Source of the DNA: Chelativorans sp. J32
GTDB lineage: Bacteria > Pseudomonadota > Alphaproteobacteria > Rhizobiales > Rhizobiaceae
DNA length: 64,000 nt
Assembly: GCF_000518985.1 (NCBI RefSeq)
Contig: NZ_JAEQ01000007.1
Coordinates: 1-64,000 of the forward strand
Reading direction: 5' to 3'
Of the stretch, positions 36,352 through 46,204 are shown one piece after another; the first letter of the stretch is position 1; every line of letters begins with the position of its first letter. A program made the position numbers and the translations under genes. The notes under the pieces are model-generated. The model was not told the origin of the DNA. It did not search any database and saw only the letters and a program-made list of their open reading frames with translations.

Positions 36352-36472
36352 TGCCGTAGCCATCCGACGAGTGGTAGGATCCGGAGGCGGTCGCTGCATA
36401 AATACCCGCTCCACTCACCATAACCGCGGTAAGCAACATCAGCGAGAGGATCGTAGCACGCATCAGGCTCAT
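36332..36472 (-). CDS. Small single-helix membrane or exported protein (46 aa)
   Basis: The 46-residue frame starts at ATG 36472 behind GGAAAAGAG. It has one hydrophobic helix (MRATILSLMLLTAVMVSGAG) and a short polar Ser/Gly/Tyr tail. It resembles the small hypothetical membrane proteins common in rhizobia, or a signal peptide with a tiny mature part. Its 3' end overlaps the metallophosphatase gene tail-to-tail by 20 bases. No function can be given. Confidence 0.5.
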   Translation of the reverse strand: MSLMRATILSLMLLTAVMVSGAGIYAATASGSYHSSDGYGISDFAR

Positions 36473-36721
36473 CTCTTTTCCGATCTGGTAAGGATAGAAG
36501 GCCCAGGTTACCAATTGGTTCCCCTTCTGAGCCTCGGTTGACTGCGGTGAAATCTCGGCGGGCCAAATGAGCTTTCCGCCGAAAAGTTGCAATAGGCTGC
36601 TTATGATCCCATCACGGTTTTATGTGAATGTTGCTCTTTTGCAGCGATCCCTCTGGACGCTGGAATCGGGTTGATTGCTCTTGGACGCGGGTGCAATTTC
36701 GCGTGGCTTGCCGAGAACAAA

Positions 36722-37360
36722 ATGCCGCTGCAGAACCGCGTCACTCCCTTTGGAACCATCGAAGCAGTCTCCGCGCGAGGGCTGTTCACGGGCAATCGCG
36801 GCGTCATTCACGATCCTGAAACGAAGAGGCTTCTGGGAAGACGATGGTCGACTAAGGCGTGGATCATCTGCGAATGCGATTTCCAGGGTCGGCATCGCGA
36901 GGTGATGGGCCGCAACAGCCCAAACGGAACGGCTGGCTGGACCGAACTCTTCTTCCTCGATGAAGTGACGGCCCTGGCGGCCGGTCATCGCCCCTGCTTT
37001 TATTGCCGGCGCAACCGCGCTCAAGCTTTTGCTCGCGCTTTCGCCGAAGGGCAGGGCAGGGCGCAAATTTCCGCACCTGACATGGATGCAATCCTCCACA
37101 AGCAACGTCGGGCGTCGGGCGGTACGACGATTGCGGCTTCGGAAGGCGACGCGTTGCCGGACGGAGCCATGGTGGAAGCGCAAGGTCGAGCCTTTGCCGT
37201 GCGTCGGGGTAAGCTCCTGCCTTGGGATTTTGCCGGTTACGGGCAGTCCCGTCCGCTTCGCGAGGTAGGAGCGCGCTTTTCCTTGATCACGCCCCCCGCT
37301 ACCGTTGCCGCTATGCGCGCCGGTTATCTTCCGGTCTGGCACCCTTCTTCGGCCTCTTGA
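36722..37360 (+). CDS. Conserved-type protein of unknown function with H-x2-C-x2-C motif
   Basis: The 212-residue protein starts at MPLQNRVTPFG (ATG 36722). It has no signal peptide or membrane helix. Features: an Arg-rich N-terminal segment (ETKRLLGRRWSTKAWIICECDF), WTELFFLDEVTALAAGHRPCFYCRR with His89, Cys92 and Cys95, and a Trp/Gly-rich C-terminal half (GKLLPWDFAGY). Cys50 and Cys52 lie close by, so a zinc site is possible. I recall the same layout (WTELFFLDEVTALAAGHRPC.. and LPDGAMV..) in hypothetical proteins of other alphaproteobacteria, so it seems conserved. The frame is open to 36671, but the extension looks non-native. No function is assigned. Confidence 0.75.
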   Translation: MPLQNRVTPFGTIEAVSARGLFTGNRGVIHDPETKRLLGRRWSTKAWIICECDFQGRHREVMGRNSPNGTAGWTELFFLDEVTALAAGHRPCFYCRRNRAQAFARAFAEGQGRAQISAPDMDAILHKQRRASGGTTIAASEGDALPDGAMVEAQGRAFAVRRGKLLPWDFAGYGQSRPLREVGARFSLITPPATVAAMRAGYLPVWHPSSAS

Positions 37361-37391
37361 CCCGTGAAATGCCTCAGCGCATCAAGCACCC

Positions 37392-38138
37392 ATGCGGGCA
37401 AACTACAAAATGCAGCGGCTTTACCTTTCGGCGGACCTGTCGCGGGACGCGGAGGTCGAGACCACGCGCGAACAAGCGCACTATCTGGGCAATGTCCTGC
37501 GGATGCGAGAAGGGAGCCAATTGCTCCTCTTCAACGGGCGCGATGGTGAATGGCTCGCCGAGGTCGCCGGTCTTTCGAAGAAATCTGCAAGGCTCCTCCT
37601 TCGCGAGCGGACACGTGAGCAGACGCCGCAGCCCGATCTTATGTATTGTTTCGCACCGCTGAAACAGGGCAGGCTCGATTACCTCGTTCAGAAAGCGGTG
37701 GAAATGGGGGCGGGCATTCTCCAACCCGTCATCACCCAGCACACACAGGTGCCCAAGCTGGGTATGGACCGCCTTCAAGCAAATGTGATCGAGGCGGCCG
37801 AGCAGTGCGGAATCCTCTCCATTCCCGCGGTCAGAGAGCCAGTCAGGCTTGATGCTCTGCTTTCCAATTGGGAAGAGGGAAGGCGCCTCGTTTTCTGTGA
37901 TGAGGACGCAGCCGGGCAGAATCCACTCGGTCTCGTTTCGGCTCTGGCGGGCGAAAGACTCGGGCTTCTCGTGGGTCCGGAGGGAGGATTTTCCGAAACG
38001 GAGCGGGTCACCCTCCGCCGCCTTCCTTTTGTCGTGGCGATTCCCCTTGGACCCCGTATCCTCAGGGCGGATACCGCGGCCGTGGCCGCGCTTGCCATCA
38101 TCCAGGCCGGCGCAGGCGACTGGCGCGACGGGGCCTGA
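37392..38138 (+). CDS. rsmE: 16S rRNA (uracil1498-N3)-methyltransferase
   Basis: The 248-residue SPOUT-fold enzyme methylates U1498 of 16S rRNA. The N-terminal PUA-like part ([27 protein letters not shown]) precedes the knotted domain with [36 protein letters not shown] and [16 protein letters not shown], which bind SAM. The start at ATG 37392 gives [12 protein letters not shown]; an internal ATG six codons on (MQRLYL) is equally likely. It precedes gshA on the same strand with an 83-base gap. Confidence 0.95.
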   Translation: MRANYKMQRLYLSADLSRDAEVETTREQAHYLGNVLRMREGSQLLLFNGRDGEWLAEVAGLSKKSARLLLRERTREQTPQPDLMYCFAPLKQGRLDYLVQKAVEMGAGILQPVITQHTQVPKLGMDRLQANVIEAAEQCGILSIPAVREPVRLDALLSNWEEGRRLVFCDEDAAGQNPLGLVSALAGERLGLLVGPEGGFSETERVTLRRLPFVVAIPLGPRILRADTAAVAALAIIQAGAGDWRDGA

Positions 38139-38221
38139 TCTGTCGTTCAGAACTTTTCGCTTGCCTGCCGTTTCGGTCTTCGCCAATGAGGCGAAGCTTC
38201 GTATCAGGCACTGAGGTTAAG

Positions 38222-39595
38222 ATGGCGAGAGACACGACCGACAACCGGCCGATCGAGACGGTCGATGAGCTCGTCTCCTATCTTGCCGCGGGCTGCAAGC
38301 CGAAACAGGCTTGGCAAATCGGCACCGAGCACGAGAAATTTCCTTTTTATGTAGATGATCATCGGCCGGTGCCTTACGAAGGCAGACGCGGCATCCGCGC
38401 CTTGCTGGAGGGCATGCAGAGGATTCTCGGTTGGAATCCGATTCTGGACGACGGGCGGATCATCGGCTTGGTCGAACCCACCGGGGAAGGCGCGATCTCG
38501 CTTGAGCCGGGCGGTCAGTTTGAACTTTCGGGCGCCCCCGTCGAGACGATCCATCAGACCTGCCGGGAGGGCAACGCTCACCTGGCGCAGCTGCGCGAGA
38601 TCGCTGAACCTCTGGGAATCCGCTTCCTTGGCTTGGGCGCGAGCCCGAAATGGACGCTTGCGGAAACGCCCCGCATGCCGAAATCGCGCTACGAGATCAT
38701 GACGAATTACATGCCGAAGGTCGGTAGCCACGGCCTCGACATGATGTATCGCACCTGCACGATCCAGGTGAATCTCGACTTCGCGTCGGAAGCAGATATG
38801 CGCCGGAAGATGCAGGTCGGCATGCGGTTGCAGCCGATCGCCACCGCGCTCTTTGCCAATTCACCTTTCACCGACGGTGCCGTCAACGGCTACCAGTCCT
38901 GGCGTGCGGAGATCTGGCGCGATACCGACAATCAGCGCTCCGGCTTGCTGCCCTTCGTGTTCTCGAACAGTTTCGGCTTTGCCGACTATGTCGAATGGGC
39001 GCTCGATGTGCCCATGTATTTCGTCATCCGTGACGGGCGCTATTATGACTGCACCCAGGTTACTTTCCGGCAATTCATGTCCGGCGCGCTGCGGCATGCC
39101 GTTCCAAATGGCATGCCGACCATGGGCGACTGGACGAACCACCTGTCCACACTGTTCCCCGACGTGCGCCTGAAGCGTTACCTCGAGATGCGCGGTGCCG
39201 ATGGTGGTCCGTGGCGGCGCATATGCGCACTGCCCGCTTTCTGGGTCGGCTTGCTCTACGATGATGCGGCGCTCGATGCAGCAGAGGACCTTACCAAAGG
39301 GTGGAGCTTCGAGGATGTGCAGGCGCTGCGTGATGCTGTTCCCGTCGAGGGCCTTTCAGCCACATTCCGCAACCACCATCTGCGCGAGGCCGCCCGGGAG
39401 GTCCTTGCAATCTCCCGTATGGGCCTTGCCAACCGGGCCAGGAAAAACCGCGAGGGCTTTGACGAAACCGGCTTCCTGAGCCCGCTGGACGAGGTGGTGG
39501 CGCGGGGAACCACAAGCGCGCAGGAGATGGTCACCGCCTTCCACACGCGATGGGGCGGCTCGATCGAACCGGTGTTCCTGGAGCAGGCGTATTAA
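38222..39595 (+). CDS. gshA: Glutamate-cysteine ligase (plant/alphaproteobacterial type)
   Basis: The 457-residue enzyme makes gamma-glutamylcysteine, the first step of glutathione synthesis. It belongs to the class shared by alphaproteobacteria and plants (GCS2 type): AWQIGTEHEKFPFY, LVEPTGEGAISLEPGGQFELSGAP, IMTNYMPKVGSHGLDMMYRTCTIQVNLDF and AEIWRDTDNQRSGLLPF. The start at ATG 38222 follows GAGGTTAAG; an in-frame ATG at 38186 is less likely. No gshB is in the window. Confidence 0.94.
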   Translation: MARDTTDNRPIETVDELVSYLAAGCKPKQAWQIGTEHEKFPFYVDDHRPVPYEGRRGIRALLEGMQRILGWNPILDDGRIIGLVEPTGEGAISLEPGGQFELSGAPVETIHQTCREGNAHLAQLREIAEPLGIRFLGLGASPKWTLAETPRMPKSRYEIMTNYMPKVGSHGLDMMYRTCTIQVNLDFASEADMRRKMQVGMRLQPIATALFANSPFTDGAVNGYQSWRAEIWRDTDNQRSGLLPFVFSNSFGFADYVEWALDVPMYFVIRDGRYYDCTQVTFRQFMSGALRHAVPNGMPTMGDWTNHLSTLFPDVRLKRYLEMRGADGGPWRRICALPAFWVGLLYDDAALDAAEDLTKGWSFEDVQALRDAVPVEGLSATFRNHHLREAAREVLAISRMGLANRARKNREGFDETGFLSPLDEVVARGTTSAQEMVTAFHTRWGGSIEPVFLEQAY

Positions 39596-39748
39596 GGGAA
39601 TAGGGCAGTGCGGTGCCGGGTTTTCTGGTCCCGGCGTTGCGACGACCGGCGCCGAAAATTAGCTGCAACCGGTAACGCATGGATTCTTGGCCTTGCCGCC
39701 CTTACTGCCCTACGGCCGCTACAATGAGCATCCTTGCTTCCGCCTTCG

Positions 39749-39777
39749 TTGACTTTTGTCGCCTCTCTTCATATAAG
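39749..39777 (+). promoter_or_regulatory. Strong sigma70 promoter of the rpmH-rnpA-yidC operon
   Basis: TTGACT (39749-39754) and TATAAG (39772-39777) are separated by 17 bases, close to consensus. Start of transcription would be near 39784, giving a leader of about 110 bases before rpmH. It is the only clear promoter in the 297-base gap after gshA; the rest of that gap holds no gene. Confidence 0.75.
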
Positions 39778-39892
39778 CCCGGCACGTTCGGGCCGGCCGC
39801 CCGGCGCGCTGCCGTGCGTCCTGCGGCCAAAACTGCTCCTGTTCGTAAATCGACAGAATGAAGAAGGGCCGCACTCCGCGGTATTAAAATAA

Positions 39893-40027
39893 ATGAAGCG
39901 CACCTATCAGCCCTCGAAACTTGTTCGCAAGCGCCGCCATGGTTTTCGTGCACGTATGGCCACCAAGGGTGGACGCGGCGTGATCGCCGCACGCCGTGCA
40001 CGCGGCCGTAAGCGGCTCTCTGCCTAA
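39893..40027 (+). CDS. rpmH: Ribosomal protein bL34
   Basis: The 44-residue, Arg/Lys-rich protein ([18 protein letters not shown] .. RKRLSA) has exactly the usual length and sequence of L34 of the large ribosomal subunit. It heads the conserved rpmH-rnpA-yidC-engB order. Confidence 0.98.
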   Translation: MKRTYQPSKLVRKRRHGFRARMATKGGRGVIAARRARGRKRLSA

Positions 40028-40051
40028 TATTCCGGCGCGGGGCCGGGGGCA

Positions 40052-40414
40052 TTGTCTGGCCGAGCGCAAAGGCGGTCCCCTGCGCGGCTCACCAAGCGTG
40101 CCGAATTTTTGGCCGTACAGCGCGGCCAGAAACTGCGGGGCCGGTTGTTTTTGCTGGAATTGTTGAAGCGCGGTGACGACGATCCGCCGCGCTTCGGCAT
40201 CACCGTGACCAAGAAGGCTGGCAACGCGGTGGAACGAAATCGCATCCGTCGCCGATTACGGGAAGCGGTGCGCGTGCATGCCGCCGATGACATGGCGCCC
40301 GGCACGGATTATGTGATCGTCGGAAGGCGCGATATTTTGGATGCGCCATTCGGAGCGCTGAAGGACGAGCTTTCCCGGCGCATCCGCGGGAACAAACCCG
40401 CTCGCACGGGCTAA
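40052..40414 (+). CDS. rnpA: Ribonuclease P protein component
   Basis: The 120-residue basic protein assists the RNase P RNA in processing the 5' ends of tRNA precursors. It contains the signature [28 protein letters not shown] and an N-terminal [16 protein letters not shown]. The only fitting start is TTG 40052, behind GGCCGGGGGC, 24 bases after rpmH. It ends 8 bases before yidC, so the three genes are one transcript. Confidence 0.95.
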   Translation: MSGRAQRRSPARLTKRAEFLAVQRGQKLRGRLFLLELLKRGDDDPPRFGITVTKKAGNAVERNRIRRRLREAVRVHAADDMAPGTDYVIVGRRDILDAPFGALKDELSRRIRGNKPARTG

Positions 40415-40422
40415 GGAATCTC

Positions 40423-42249
40423 ATGGAAAACAATCGCAATCTCCTCATAACGATCGCGCTGTCGGTGCTTATCCTGACGCTTTGGCAGGTGTTCTATGTG
40501 AACCCGCGTGTCGAAGCCCAGCGCGAAGCGGCTCAAATCGAGGCGCAGCGTTCCGGGGAGACGGGCCAACAGGCAGGAGAAGCTTCTAATCTTCCCTCGG
40601 CAGGCGCAACGCAGCCGGGCTCCGTTCCAGGAAGTGCTGCTGCGCCGCAGGCGCCGTTATCGCGCGGGCAGGCCTTGGCCCAGGGGCAGCGCGTCCAGAT
40701 CGATACGCCGCGTCTGTCTGGCTCGATCAACCTCGCCGGCGCGCGGCTCGATGATCTCCTGCTCAAGGACTATCACACCACCGTCGATAAAAATTCGCCC
40801 AATATCGAGCTCCTCAACCCGGCGGCGGTTAGCGAAGGCTATTATGTGGAGGTCGGTTATACCGGAAACGCCTTGACAGGCGCCGTGCCCGGGCCCGACA
40901 CGGTTTGGCAGGTTCAGGAGGGCTCCACGCTCTCGCCTGGAAATCCGGTCAGCTTGAGCTTCACCAATGAGCGGGGGCTCACCTTCCTGCGCACCTTTGC
41001 GGTTGACGAGAACTATCTCTTCACGATCACCGATACGATCCGGAATGCTGCCGGCGAACCGGTCGAGATCCGCAACTACGGACGCACGACCCGCATGGGG
41101 CACCCCCAGACGGCCGGCATCTACATTCTCCATGAGGGCTTCATCGGCGTTCTCGGCGAGGAAGGCCTACAGGAGGTAAAGTATTCGGCAGCGCAGGAGG
41201 GTGGCCAGATCCTGCCCAACAAGTCGGCTGACGGCTGGCTGGGCATCACCGACAAATACTGGGCCGTCACGATGGTCCCGCGCGCGCAGAAGGATTTCCA
41301 GCCGCGCTATGCCTATTTCTCCGACGGACGTGAGCGGTTCCAGGCGGATTACCTGACCGATCCGGTGACGGTCGCCCCGGGCGGCGAGGCCAAGGTGGAG
41401 ACCCTTGTTTTCGCCGGAGCCAAGGTGGTCGATGTCATCGACGCCTATGAGGCTCAGCACGATATTCGCCAGTTCGAGCTGCTGATCGATTGGGGCTGGT
41501 TCTATTTCATCACCAAGCCGATGTTCTACCTGATCGATTGGCTCTTCAAACTTTTCGGCAATTTCGGCGTCGCCATTCTGGCCACGACCGTTCTTGTCAA
41601 GCTCATCTTCTTCCCGCTTGCCAACAAGTCCTACAAATCCATGGCAAATATGAAGAAGGTACAGCCGGCGATGCTTGAGATCCGCGAGAAATACGCGGAT
41701 GACAAGATGAAGCAGCAGCAGGCGATGATGGAGCTTTATAAGAAGGAGAAGATCAATCCGCTTGCGGGTTGCTGGCCGATCCTGATCCAGATCCCGGTCT
41801 TCTTCGCGCTCTACAAAGTGCTCTATGTGACGATCGAGATGCGGCACGCGCCCTTCTTCGGCTGGATCCGAGACCTTTCGGCGCCAGACCCGACGACGAT
41901 CTTCAACCTGTTCGGATTGCTTTCCTTCGATCCCTCGCAGGTTCCGGTCATCGGTCATTTCCTGATGCTGGGCGTATGGCCGATCATCATGGGAATCACG
42001 ATGTTCCTGCAGATGCGCATGAATCCCACGCCGCCGGATCCAACCCAGGCGATGATCTTCAACTGGATGCCGGTGATCTTCACCTTCATGCTGGCGACAT
42101 TCCCGGCCGGACTGGTGATCTACTGGGCGTGGAACAACCTGCTCTCCATCATCCAGCAGGGCGTCATCATGAAGCGCCAAGGCGCCAAGATCGAGCTGTG
42201 GGACAATCTCGCCAACCTGTTCCGGCGAAAGCCGAAGCCGGCGGAATAG
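40423..42249 (+). CDS. yidC: Membrane protein insertase YidC/Oxa1
   Basis: The 608-residue insertase places proteins into the inner membrane, alone or with SecYEG. It has the N-terminal helix ([20 protein letters not shown]), a large periplasmic domain (about 60-340), and the C-terminal five-helix Oxa1 core ([85 protein letters not shown]). The conserved Arg of the hydrophilic groove should lie in the core. The linker after helix 1 is Gln/Ala/Gly-rich. Confidence 0.97.
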   Translation: MENNRNLLITIALSVLILTLWQVFYVNPRVEAQREAAQIEAQRSGETGQQAGEASNLPSAGATQPGSVPGSAAAPQAPLSRGQALAQGQRVQIDTPRLSGSINLAGARLDDLLLKDYHTTVDKNSPNIELLNPAAVSEGYYVEVGYTGNALTGAVPGPDTVWQVQEGSTLSPGNPVSLSFTNERGLTFLRTFAVDENYLFTITDTIRNAAGEPVEIRNYGRTTRMGHPQTAGIYILHEGFIGVLGEEGLQEVKYSAAQEGGQILPNKSADGWLGITDKYWAVTMVPRAQKDFQPRYAYFSDGRERFQADYLTDPVTVAPGGEAKVETLVFAGAKVVDVIDAYEAQHDIRQFELLIDWGWFYFITKPMFYLIDWLFKLFGNFGVAILATTVLVKLIFFPLANKSYKSMANMKKVQPAMLEIREKYADDKMKQQQAMMELYKKEKINPLAGCWPILIQIPVFFALYKVLYVTIEMRHAPFFGWIRDLSAPDPTTIFNLFGLLSFDPSQVPVIGHFLMLGVWPIIMGITMFLQMRMNPTPPDPTQAMIFNWMPVIFTFMLATFPAGLVIYWAWNNLLSIIQQGVIMKRQGAKIELWDNLANLFRRKPKPAE

Positions 42250-42296
42250 GGGACGCCTGTCGAAAGCAGCGATCTCGAAGCGACTGGAGCAGCGAA

Positions 42297-42971
42297 ATGA
42301 CGACGGGCGGAGAGATCGCGACCGAGGAACGAGACGGTGCGGGCAAGATTTTTGCCCGTCCCTGGGTCTTCATCCGCGGTGTTCCGGCCATGAAGTTCCT
42401 GCCGCCTGAGGGGCCCCCCGAGGTGGCCTTTGCCGGGAGGTCCAATGTCGGCAAATCTTCGCTCATCAATGCTCTTGTTGGCCAGAAAGGCCTTGCCCGC
42501 ACGTCCAATACGCCTGGCCGGACGCAGGAGCTGAACTACTTCGTTCCCGAAGGCTATAGCGGTGAGGCGGGGGATCTTCCCCCGATGGCCCTTGTCGATA
42601 TGCCGGGATACGGTTTCGCCAAGGCTCCCAAGGCACAGGTTGATGCCTGGACGAAGCTGGTCTTCGATTACCTGCGCGGTCGGGTCACGCTGAAGCGCGT
42701 CTATATCCTGATCGATGCTCGCCACGGGATAAAGAAGATCGACGAGGAGGTGCTGGACCTCCTCGATACAGCCGCCGTTTCCTATCAGATCGTGTTGACC
42801 AAGACGGACAAGATCAAGCCTCCGGCGGTGGAAAAGCTGGTTGCCGAGACAGGGCAGAAGATCGTCAAGCGCCCCGCGGCCTTCCCCGAGGTGATTGCCA
42901 CCTCATCCGAAAAGGGCGGAGGCCTGGAGGAGCTGCGCGAGGCGATCCTGCGCACGATGAGAGGCAGCTAG
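42297..42971 (+). CDS. engB: Ribosome biogenesis GTPase EngB (YihA/YsxC)
   Basis: The 224-residue GTPase assists late 50S assembly. G motifs: G1 [10 protein letters not shown]2 Thr in SNTPGRTQ, G3 [11 protein letters not shown]4 TKTDKIK. It starts at ATG 42297, 47 bases after yidC. The N-terminus has an extension of about 35 residues ([22 protein letters not shown]) typical of alphaproteobacteria. It is followed by the opposite-strand msrB. Confidence 0.96.
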   Translation: MTTGGEIATEERDGAGKIFARPWVFIRGVPAMKFLPPEGPPEVAFAGRSNVGKSSLINALVGQKGLARTSNTPGRTQELNYFVPEGYSGEAGDLPPMALVDMPGYGFAKAPKAQVDAWTKLVFDYLRGRVTLKRVYILIDARHGIKKIDEEVLDLLDTAAVSYQIVLTKTDKIKPPAVEKLVAETGQKIVKRPAAFPEVIATSSEKGGGLEELREAILRTMRGS

Positions 42972-43053
42972 AGGGAAGCTGTTCCTCGCGATGGATGCGC
43001 TTCGTACCTCTTAAGCTAATCGCGTGAACTTCGCCTGCTCCGGTGTTGCGCTC

Positions 43054-43563
43054 TCACCCGGTTTGGGTCTGTCCGGGCTTGAAGGTGAGCGCGATGCCGT
43101 TGAGGCAGTGTCGCTTGCCCGTCGGCGGCGGCCCATCGTCGAAGATATGGCCGAGATGACCGCCGCAGCGGCGGCAATGGCACTCGACGCGCGTCATGAA
43201 GAAGGTGTTGTCCTCCTTCGTGCCGATCGCGTTGGGCAGGGATTTCCAGAAGCTCGGCCAGCCCGTGCCGGATTCGTACTTTGCCTCCGAGGAGTAGACG
43301 GAAAGATCACAGCCAGCGCAATGGAATATGCCAGCACGTTTTTCTTCGTTGAGCGGGCTGCTGAAGGCGGGCTCGGTGTCTTCCTCCCGCAGCACCGCAT
43401 ATTGATGCGGGCTCAAAGCCCGGCGCCACTCCTCCTCCGTCTTCGTGATCTCGAACTCTTCCGCGGAAGCGTTCGGGCCGGCCCTTCCGCGCAGGATGAG
43501 CGAACCACCCGACAGGACGGCAAGCGCGCCTGCGGTGCTCAAGAGAAAGTTGCGACGTTTCAT
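43054..43563 (-). CDS. msrB: Exported peptide-methionine (R)-S-oxide reductase
   Basis: The 169-residue enzyme repairs R-methionine sulfoxide. It starts with a twin-arginine-type leader (MKRRNFLLSTAGALAVLSGG), so the mature protein is likely exported folded by Tat to the periplasm. The MsrB domain carries two CxxC zinc pairs (CAGC and CRRC), the GTGWPSFW substrate segment and catalytic Cys153 in KRHCLNG. The more usual MsrB is cytoplasmic or fused to MsrA; here it stands alone, on the strand opposite to engB and argB. Confidence 0.92.
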   Translation of the reverse strand: MKRRNFLLSTAGALAVLSGGSLILRGRAGPNASAEEFEITKTEEEWRRALSPHQYAVLREEDTEPAFSSPLNEEKRAGIFHCAGCDLSVYSSEAKYESGTGWPSFWKSLPNAIGTKEDNTFFMTRVECHCRRCGGHLGHIFDDGPPPTGKRHCLNGIALTFKPGQTQTG

Positions 43564-43711
43564 CGTTTTCTCCTCCGTGTTCCAAGGGTAGGGGAAGCAT
43601 AGGCGTGCGGCAAATCAAGGGAGCGTGAGCGGGCAAGGCCACTTCGCCATTTGCGCGCTTGATCGAATGCGATATGAGACGTGCGGTCCTATCAAGCCCC
43701 GGGCAAAGAGC

Positions 43712-44605
43712 ATGACGGAAATCACCGAAACCGCTGAAGCGCAGGCAGCCCTCCTCTCGGCGGCGCTGCCCTTCATGCAGCGTTACGAGAACAAGACCGT
43801 GGTCATCAAATATGGTGGCCATGCGATGGGCGATATCGCGCTCGGCCGTGCCTTTGCCCGCGATGTGGCGCTGTTGAAGCAATCAGGCGTGAATCCGATC
43901 GTCGTGCATGGTGGGGGTCCGCAGATCGGCGACATGCTGAAGCGGCTCGGCATCGAATCGAAGTTCGAGGGCGGCCTGCGGGTGACCGACCAGAAAACCG
44001 TCGAAATCGTCGAGATGGTCCTGGCGGGCTCCATCAACAAGGAGATCGTGGCCCTGATCAATGCCGAAGGCGAATGGGCCATCGGTCTTTGCGGCAAGGA
44101 CGGCAACATGGTCTTCGCCGAGAAGGCGCGGAAAACCATGATCGATCCCGATTCGAACATAGAGCGCGTGCTCGATCTGGGCTTTGTCGGGGAGCCGGTC
44201 GAGGTCGATCGAACGCTGCTCGACCTTCTTGCCCGCTCCGAGATGATTCCGGTCATCGCCCCCGTGGCGCCGGGCCGCGACGGCCACACCTACAACATCA
44301 ATGCCGATACGTTCGCGGGCGCCATCGCCGGTGCTGTAAAGGCGAGCCGCCTCCTGTTCCTCACGGATGTCCCCGGTGTGCTCGACCGTGACAAGAAGCT
44401 GATCGACGAACTGACGATTTCAGAAGCTCGTGCCCTGATCAAGGACGGCACGATCTCGGGCGGGATGATTCCCAAAGTGGAGACCTGCATCGAGGCGATC
44501 GAGCGGGGCGTGGAAGGCGTGGTCATCCTCAATGGGAAGACCGCGCATTCGGTGCTGCTGGAGCTTTTCACAGAGCATGGTGCCGGAACGCTGATCGTTC
44601 CGTAA
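43712..44605 (+). CDS. argB: Acetylglutamate kinase
   Basis: The 297-residue enzyme phosphorylates N-acetylglutamate in arginine synthesis. Visible motifs: [12 protein letters not shown] (phosphate binding), [13 protein letters not shown], and a C-terminal [25 protein letters not shown]. An N-terminal helix of about 25 residues ([21 protein letters not shown]) precedes the core. Such a helix occurs in the arginine-inhibited hexameric form. The start at ATG 43712 fits the family. Confidence 0.96.
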   Translation: MTEITETAEAQAALLSAALPFMQRYENKTVVIKYGGHAMGDIALGRAFARDVALLKQSGVNPIVVHGGGPQIGDMLKRLGIESKFEGGLRVTDQKTVEIVEMVLAGSINKEIVALINAEGEWAIGLCGKDGNMVFAEKARKTMIDPDSNIERVLDLGFVGEPVEVDRTLLDLLARSEMIPVIAPVAPGRDGHTYNINADTFAGAIAGAVKASRLLFLTDVPGVLDRDKKLIDELTISEARALIKDGTISGGMIPKVETCIEAIERGVEGVVILNGKTAHSVLLELFTEHGAGTLIVP

Positions 44606-44650
44606 CCTGAGGTCCGGAACCGGCTGAGAGGATAACCAGCTGATCCGGGA

Positions 44651-45406
44651 TCATGCCGCGGAGCGCGCTTCGATCACCACCGTGTTGCGGCCGCACTGCT
44701 TGGCCTCGTAGAGGCGCTTGTCGGCTTCGCTCATGATCTCGGAGAAGCTTGCGCCCTTTCGCGCCGGCGCCACACCGATGCTGACGGTGAGCGGAAGGAG
44801 CGCCGCTCCTTCCGGTGCAAAGCGGGCTCCCTCAACGGCCCGCCGAATCTCTTCCGCAAGCAGGCTCGCTTCGATGCGGGCTTCGGAGAGGAGGAACACG
44901 CCGAACTCTTCTCCACCGATACGGCCGATCGCGCGCGCTTTTCCTGCAGCCTCGCGGATCGCCTCGGCGATCTTGACCAGTGCCCGGTCTCCGGCGAGAT
45001 GGCCGAACGTGTCGTTGATCTGTTTGAAGTTGTCGGCATCGATCAGGATGAGCGCGCCGCGATTTTCCAGGGCGCGGGTCTCATCGATGGCGGCAATGAA
45101 GGCACTCCGGTTGAGAAGCCCCGTCATGTCGTCCAGCCGGGCGCGTTCCGCCAATTTCTCGTGTAGGATCGCAAGCTCCCGGTGCGCGGCCTTCAGCGCG
45201 CCATGGGCCTCTGCGATCCTGCGCTTCTGATTATAGGTGTAGGCGCTTGCAGGAAAGGCGACGACTAGCGGGCAGATGACGCACATCGCGGCGGCAAAAA
45301 GGTCCAGATCGTCGCCCACCGCCCTCAGGGCCGCCCAGCAGATGGCCAGTGAAACGGCAATCGAGACGAGCGAGGCGATCGAGGCGTGGTAGATGACCTT
45401 CCTCAT
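44651..45406 (-). CDS. Membrane-bound diguanylate cyclase (GGDEF)
   Basis: The 251-residue protein has two N-terminal membrane helices (about 8-28 and 36-56), a short coiled coil (RRIAEAHGALKAAHRELAILHEKL) and a GGDEF domain (about 85-250) with RDDMTGLLNR-type opening (LDDMTGLLNRSAF) and an intact active site GGEEF. It should make cyclic-di-GMP from GTP. The RxxD inhibitory site that normally lies just before the active-site loop is absent (sequence there is ARAIGRI), so product inhibition by that route is not expected. It is convergent with argB. Confidence 0.92.
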   Translation of the reverse strand: MRKVIYHASIASLVSIAVSLAICWAALRAVGDDLDLFAAAMCVICPLVVAFPASAYTYNQKRRIAEAHGALKAAHRELAILHEKLAERARLDDMTGLLNRSAFIAAIDETRALENRGALILIDADNFKQINDTFGHLAGDRALVKIAEAIREAAGKARAIGRIGGEEFGVFLLSEARIEASLLAEEIRRAVEGARFAPEGAALLPLTVSIGVAPARKGASFSEIMSEADKRLYEAKQCGRNTVVIEARSAA

Positions 45407-45499
45407 CGCAGCGACTCATCTGCATTCCGGCAGGCGGATTCTTCGATTTCCAACGATCGAGGGTTTGGAAACCTGCCCAGAAACCTGCCATAAGAGGTC

Positions 45500-46201
45500 A
45501 TGACGAACCGCCCCGATCCCACCCGTTTTGCCCATGTCACCGATTGGGTATTCGATCTCGACAATACGCTCTACCCGAGACACACCAATCTGTTCTCGCA
45601 GGTCGATCTGAAGATGACGGCCTACGTCTCAGAGCTGCTTCAGATGCCTGCTGAGGAGGCGCGCAAGCTGCAGAAGGAGCTCTATCGAGAATATGGCACT
45701 ACACTCAGAGGATTGATGGAACGTTATTCGGTCGATCCGGACGATTTCCTCGAGAGAGTGCATGACATCGACTATTCATGGATCGAACCGGATCCGGCCT
45801 TGGGCGAGGCAATCCGGCGATTGCCCGGCCGCAAATTCATCTTCACGAATGGCAACCGCGGCCATGCCGAGCGGGCAGCGCGGCAACTCGGGGTGCTCGA
45901 TCAGTTCGAGGATATTTTCGATATCGTGGCGGCAGGGCTGGTGCCGAAGCCATCCAAGGAGACCTACGATCTTTTCCTATCGCTCTATACGGTGATAGGC
46001 CCGAATGCGGTGATGTTCGAGGACCTTGCTCGCAATCTCACGGTCCCCAAGGAACTCGGCATGACGACGGTCCTGATCGTGCCGCGGAACCTCGAGCCCA
46101 TCTATTCCGAGATATGGGAACGCGATCTCGGGGACGAGGACCACGTGGATTACGTGACGGACGACCTGACAGGCTTCCTGAAGGCAGTCAGGGCCGAATA
46201 A
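45500..46201 (+). CDS. HAD-family pyrimidine 5'-nucleotidase
   Basis: The 233-residue HAD hydrolase has motif I WVFDLDNTLYPRHTNLFSQVD (nucleophile Asp), a helical cap, motif II FTNGNRGHAE, motif III Lys in PKPSKETYD and motif IV FEDLARNL. This is the SDT1/pyrimidine 5'-nucleotidase subgroup, which removes phosphate from UMP and CMP. The gene sits near argB and dapD in many rhizobia, from memory. It is convergent with a 68-residue hypothetical gene only three bases downstream. Confidence 0.9.
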   Translation: MTNRPDPTRFAHVTDWVFDLDNTLYPRHTNLFSQVDLKMTAYVSELLQMPAEEARKLQKELYREYGTTLRGLMERYSVDPDDFLERVHDIDYSWIEPDPALGEAIRRLPGRKFIFTNGNRGHAERAARQLGVLDQFEDIFDIVAAGLVPKPSKETYDLFLSLYTVIGPNAVMFEDLARNLTVPKELGMTTVLIVPRNLEPIYSEIWERDLGDEDHVDYVTDDLTGFLKAVRAE

Positions 46202-46204
46202 AGA

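Noticed and set aside
39600..39640. Terminator after gshA (GCCGGG..CCCGGC hairpin)
   Set aside because: The stem is present, but no T run follows, so it is not supported as a Rho-independent terminator.
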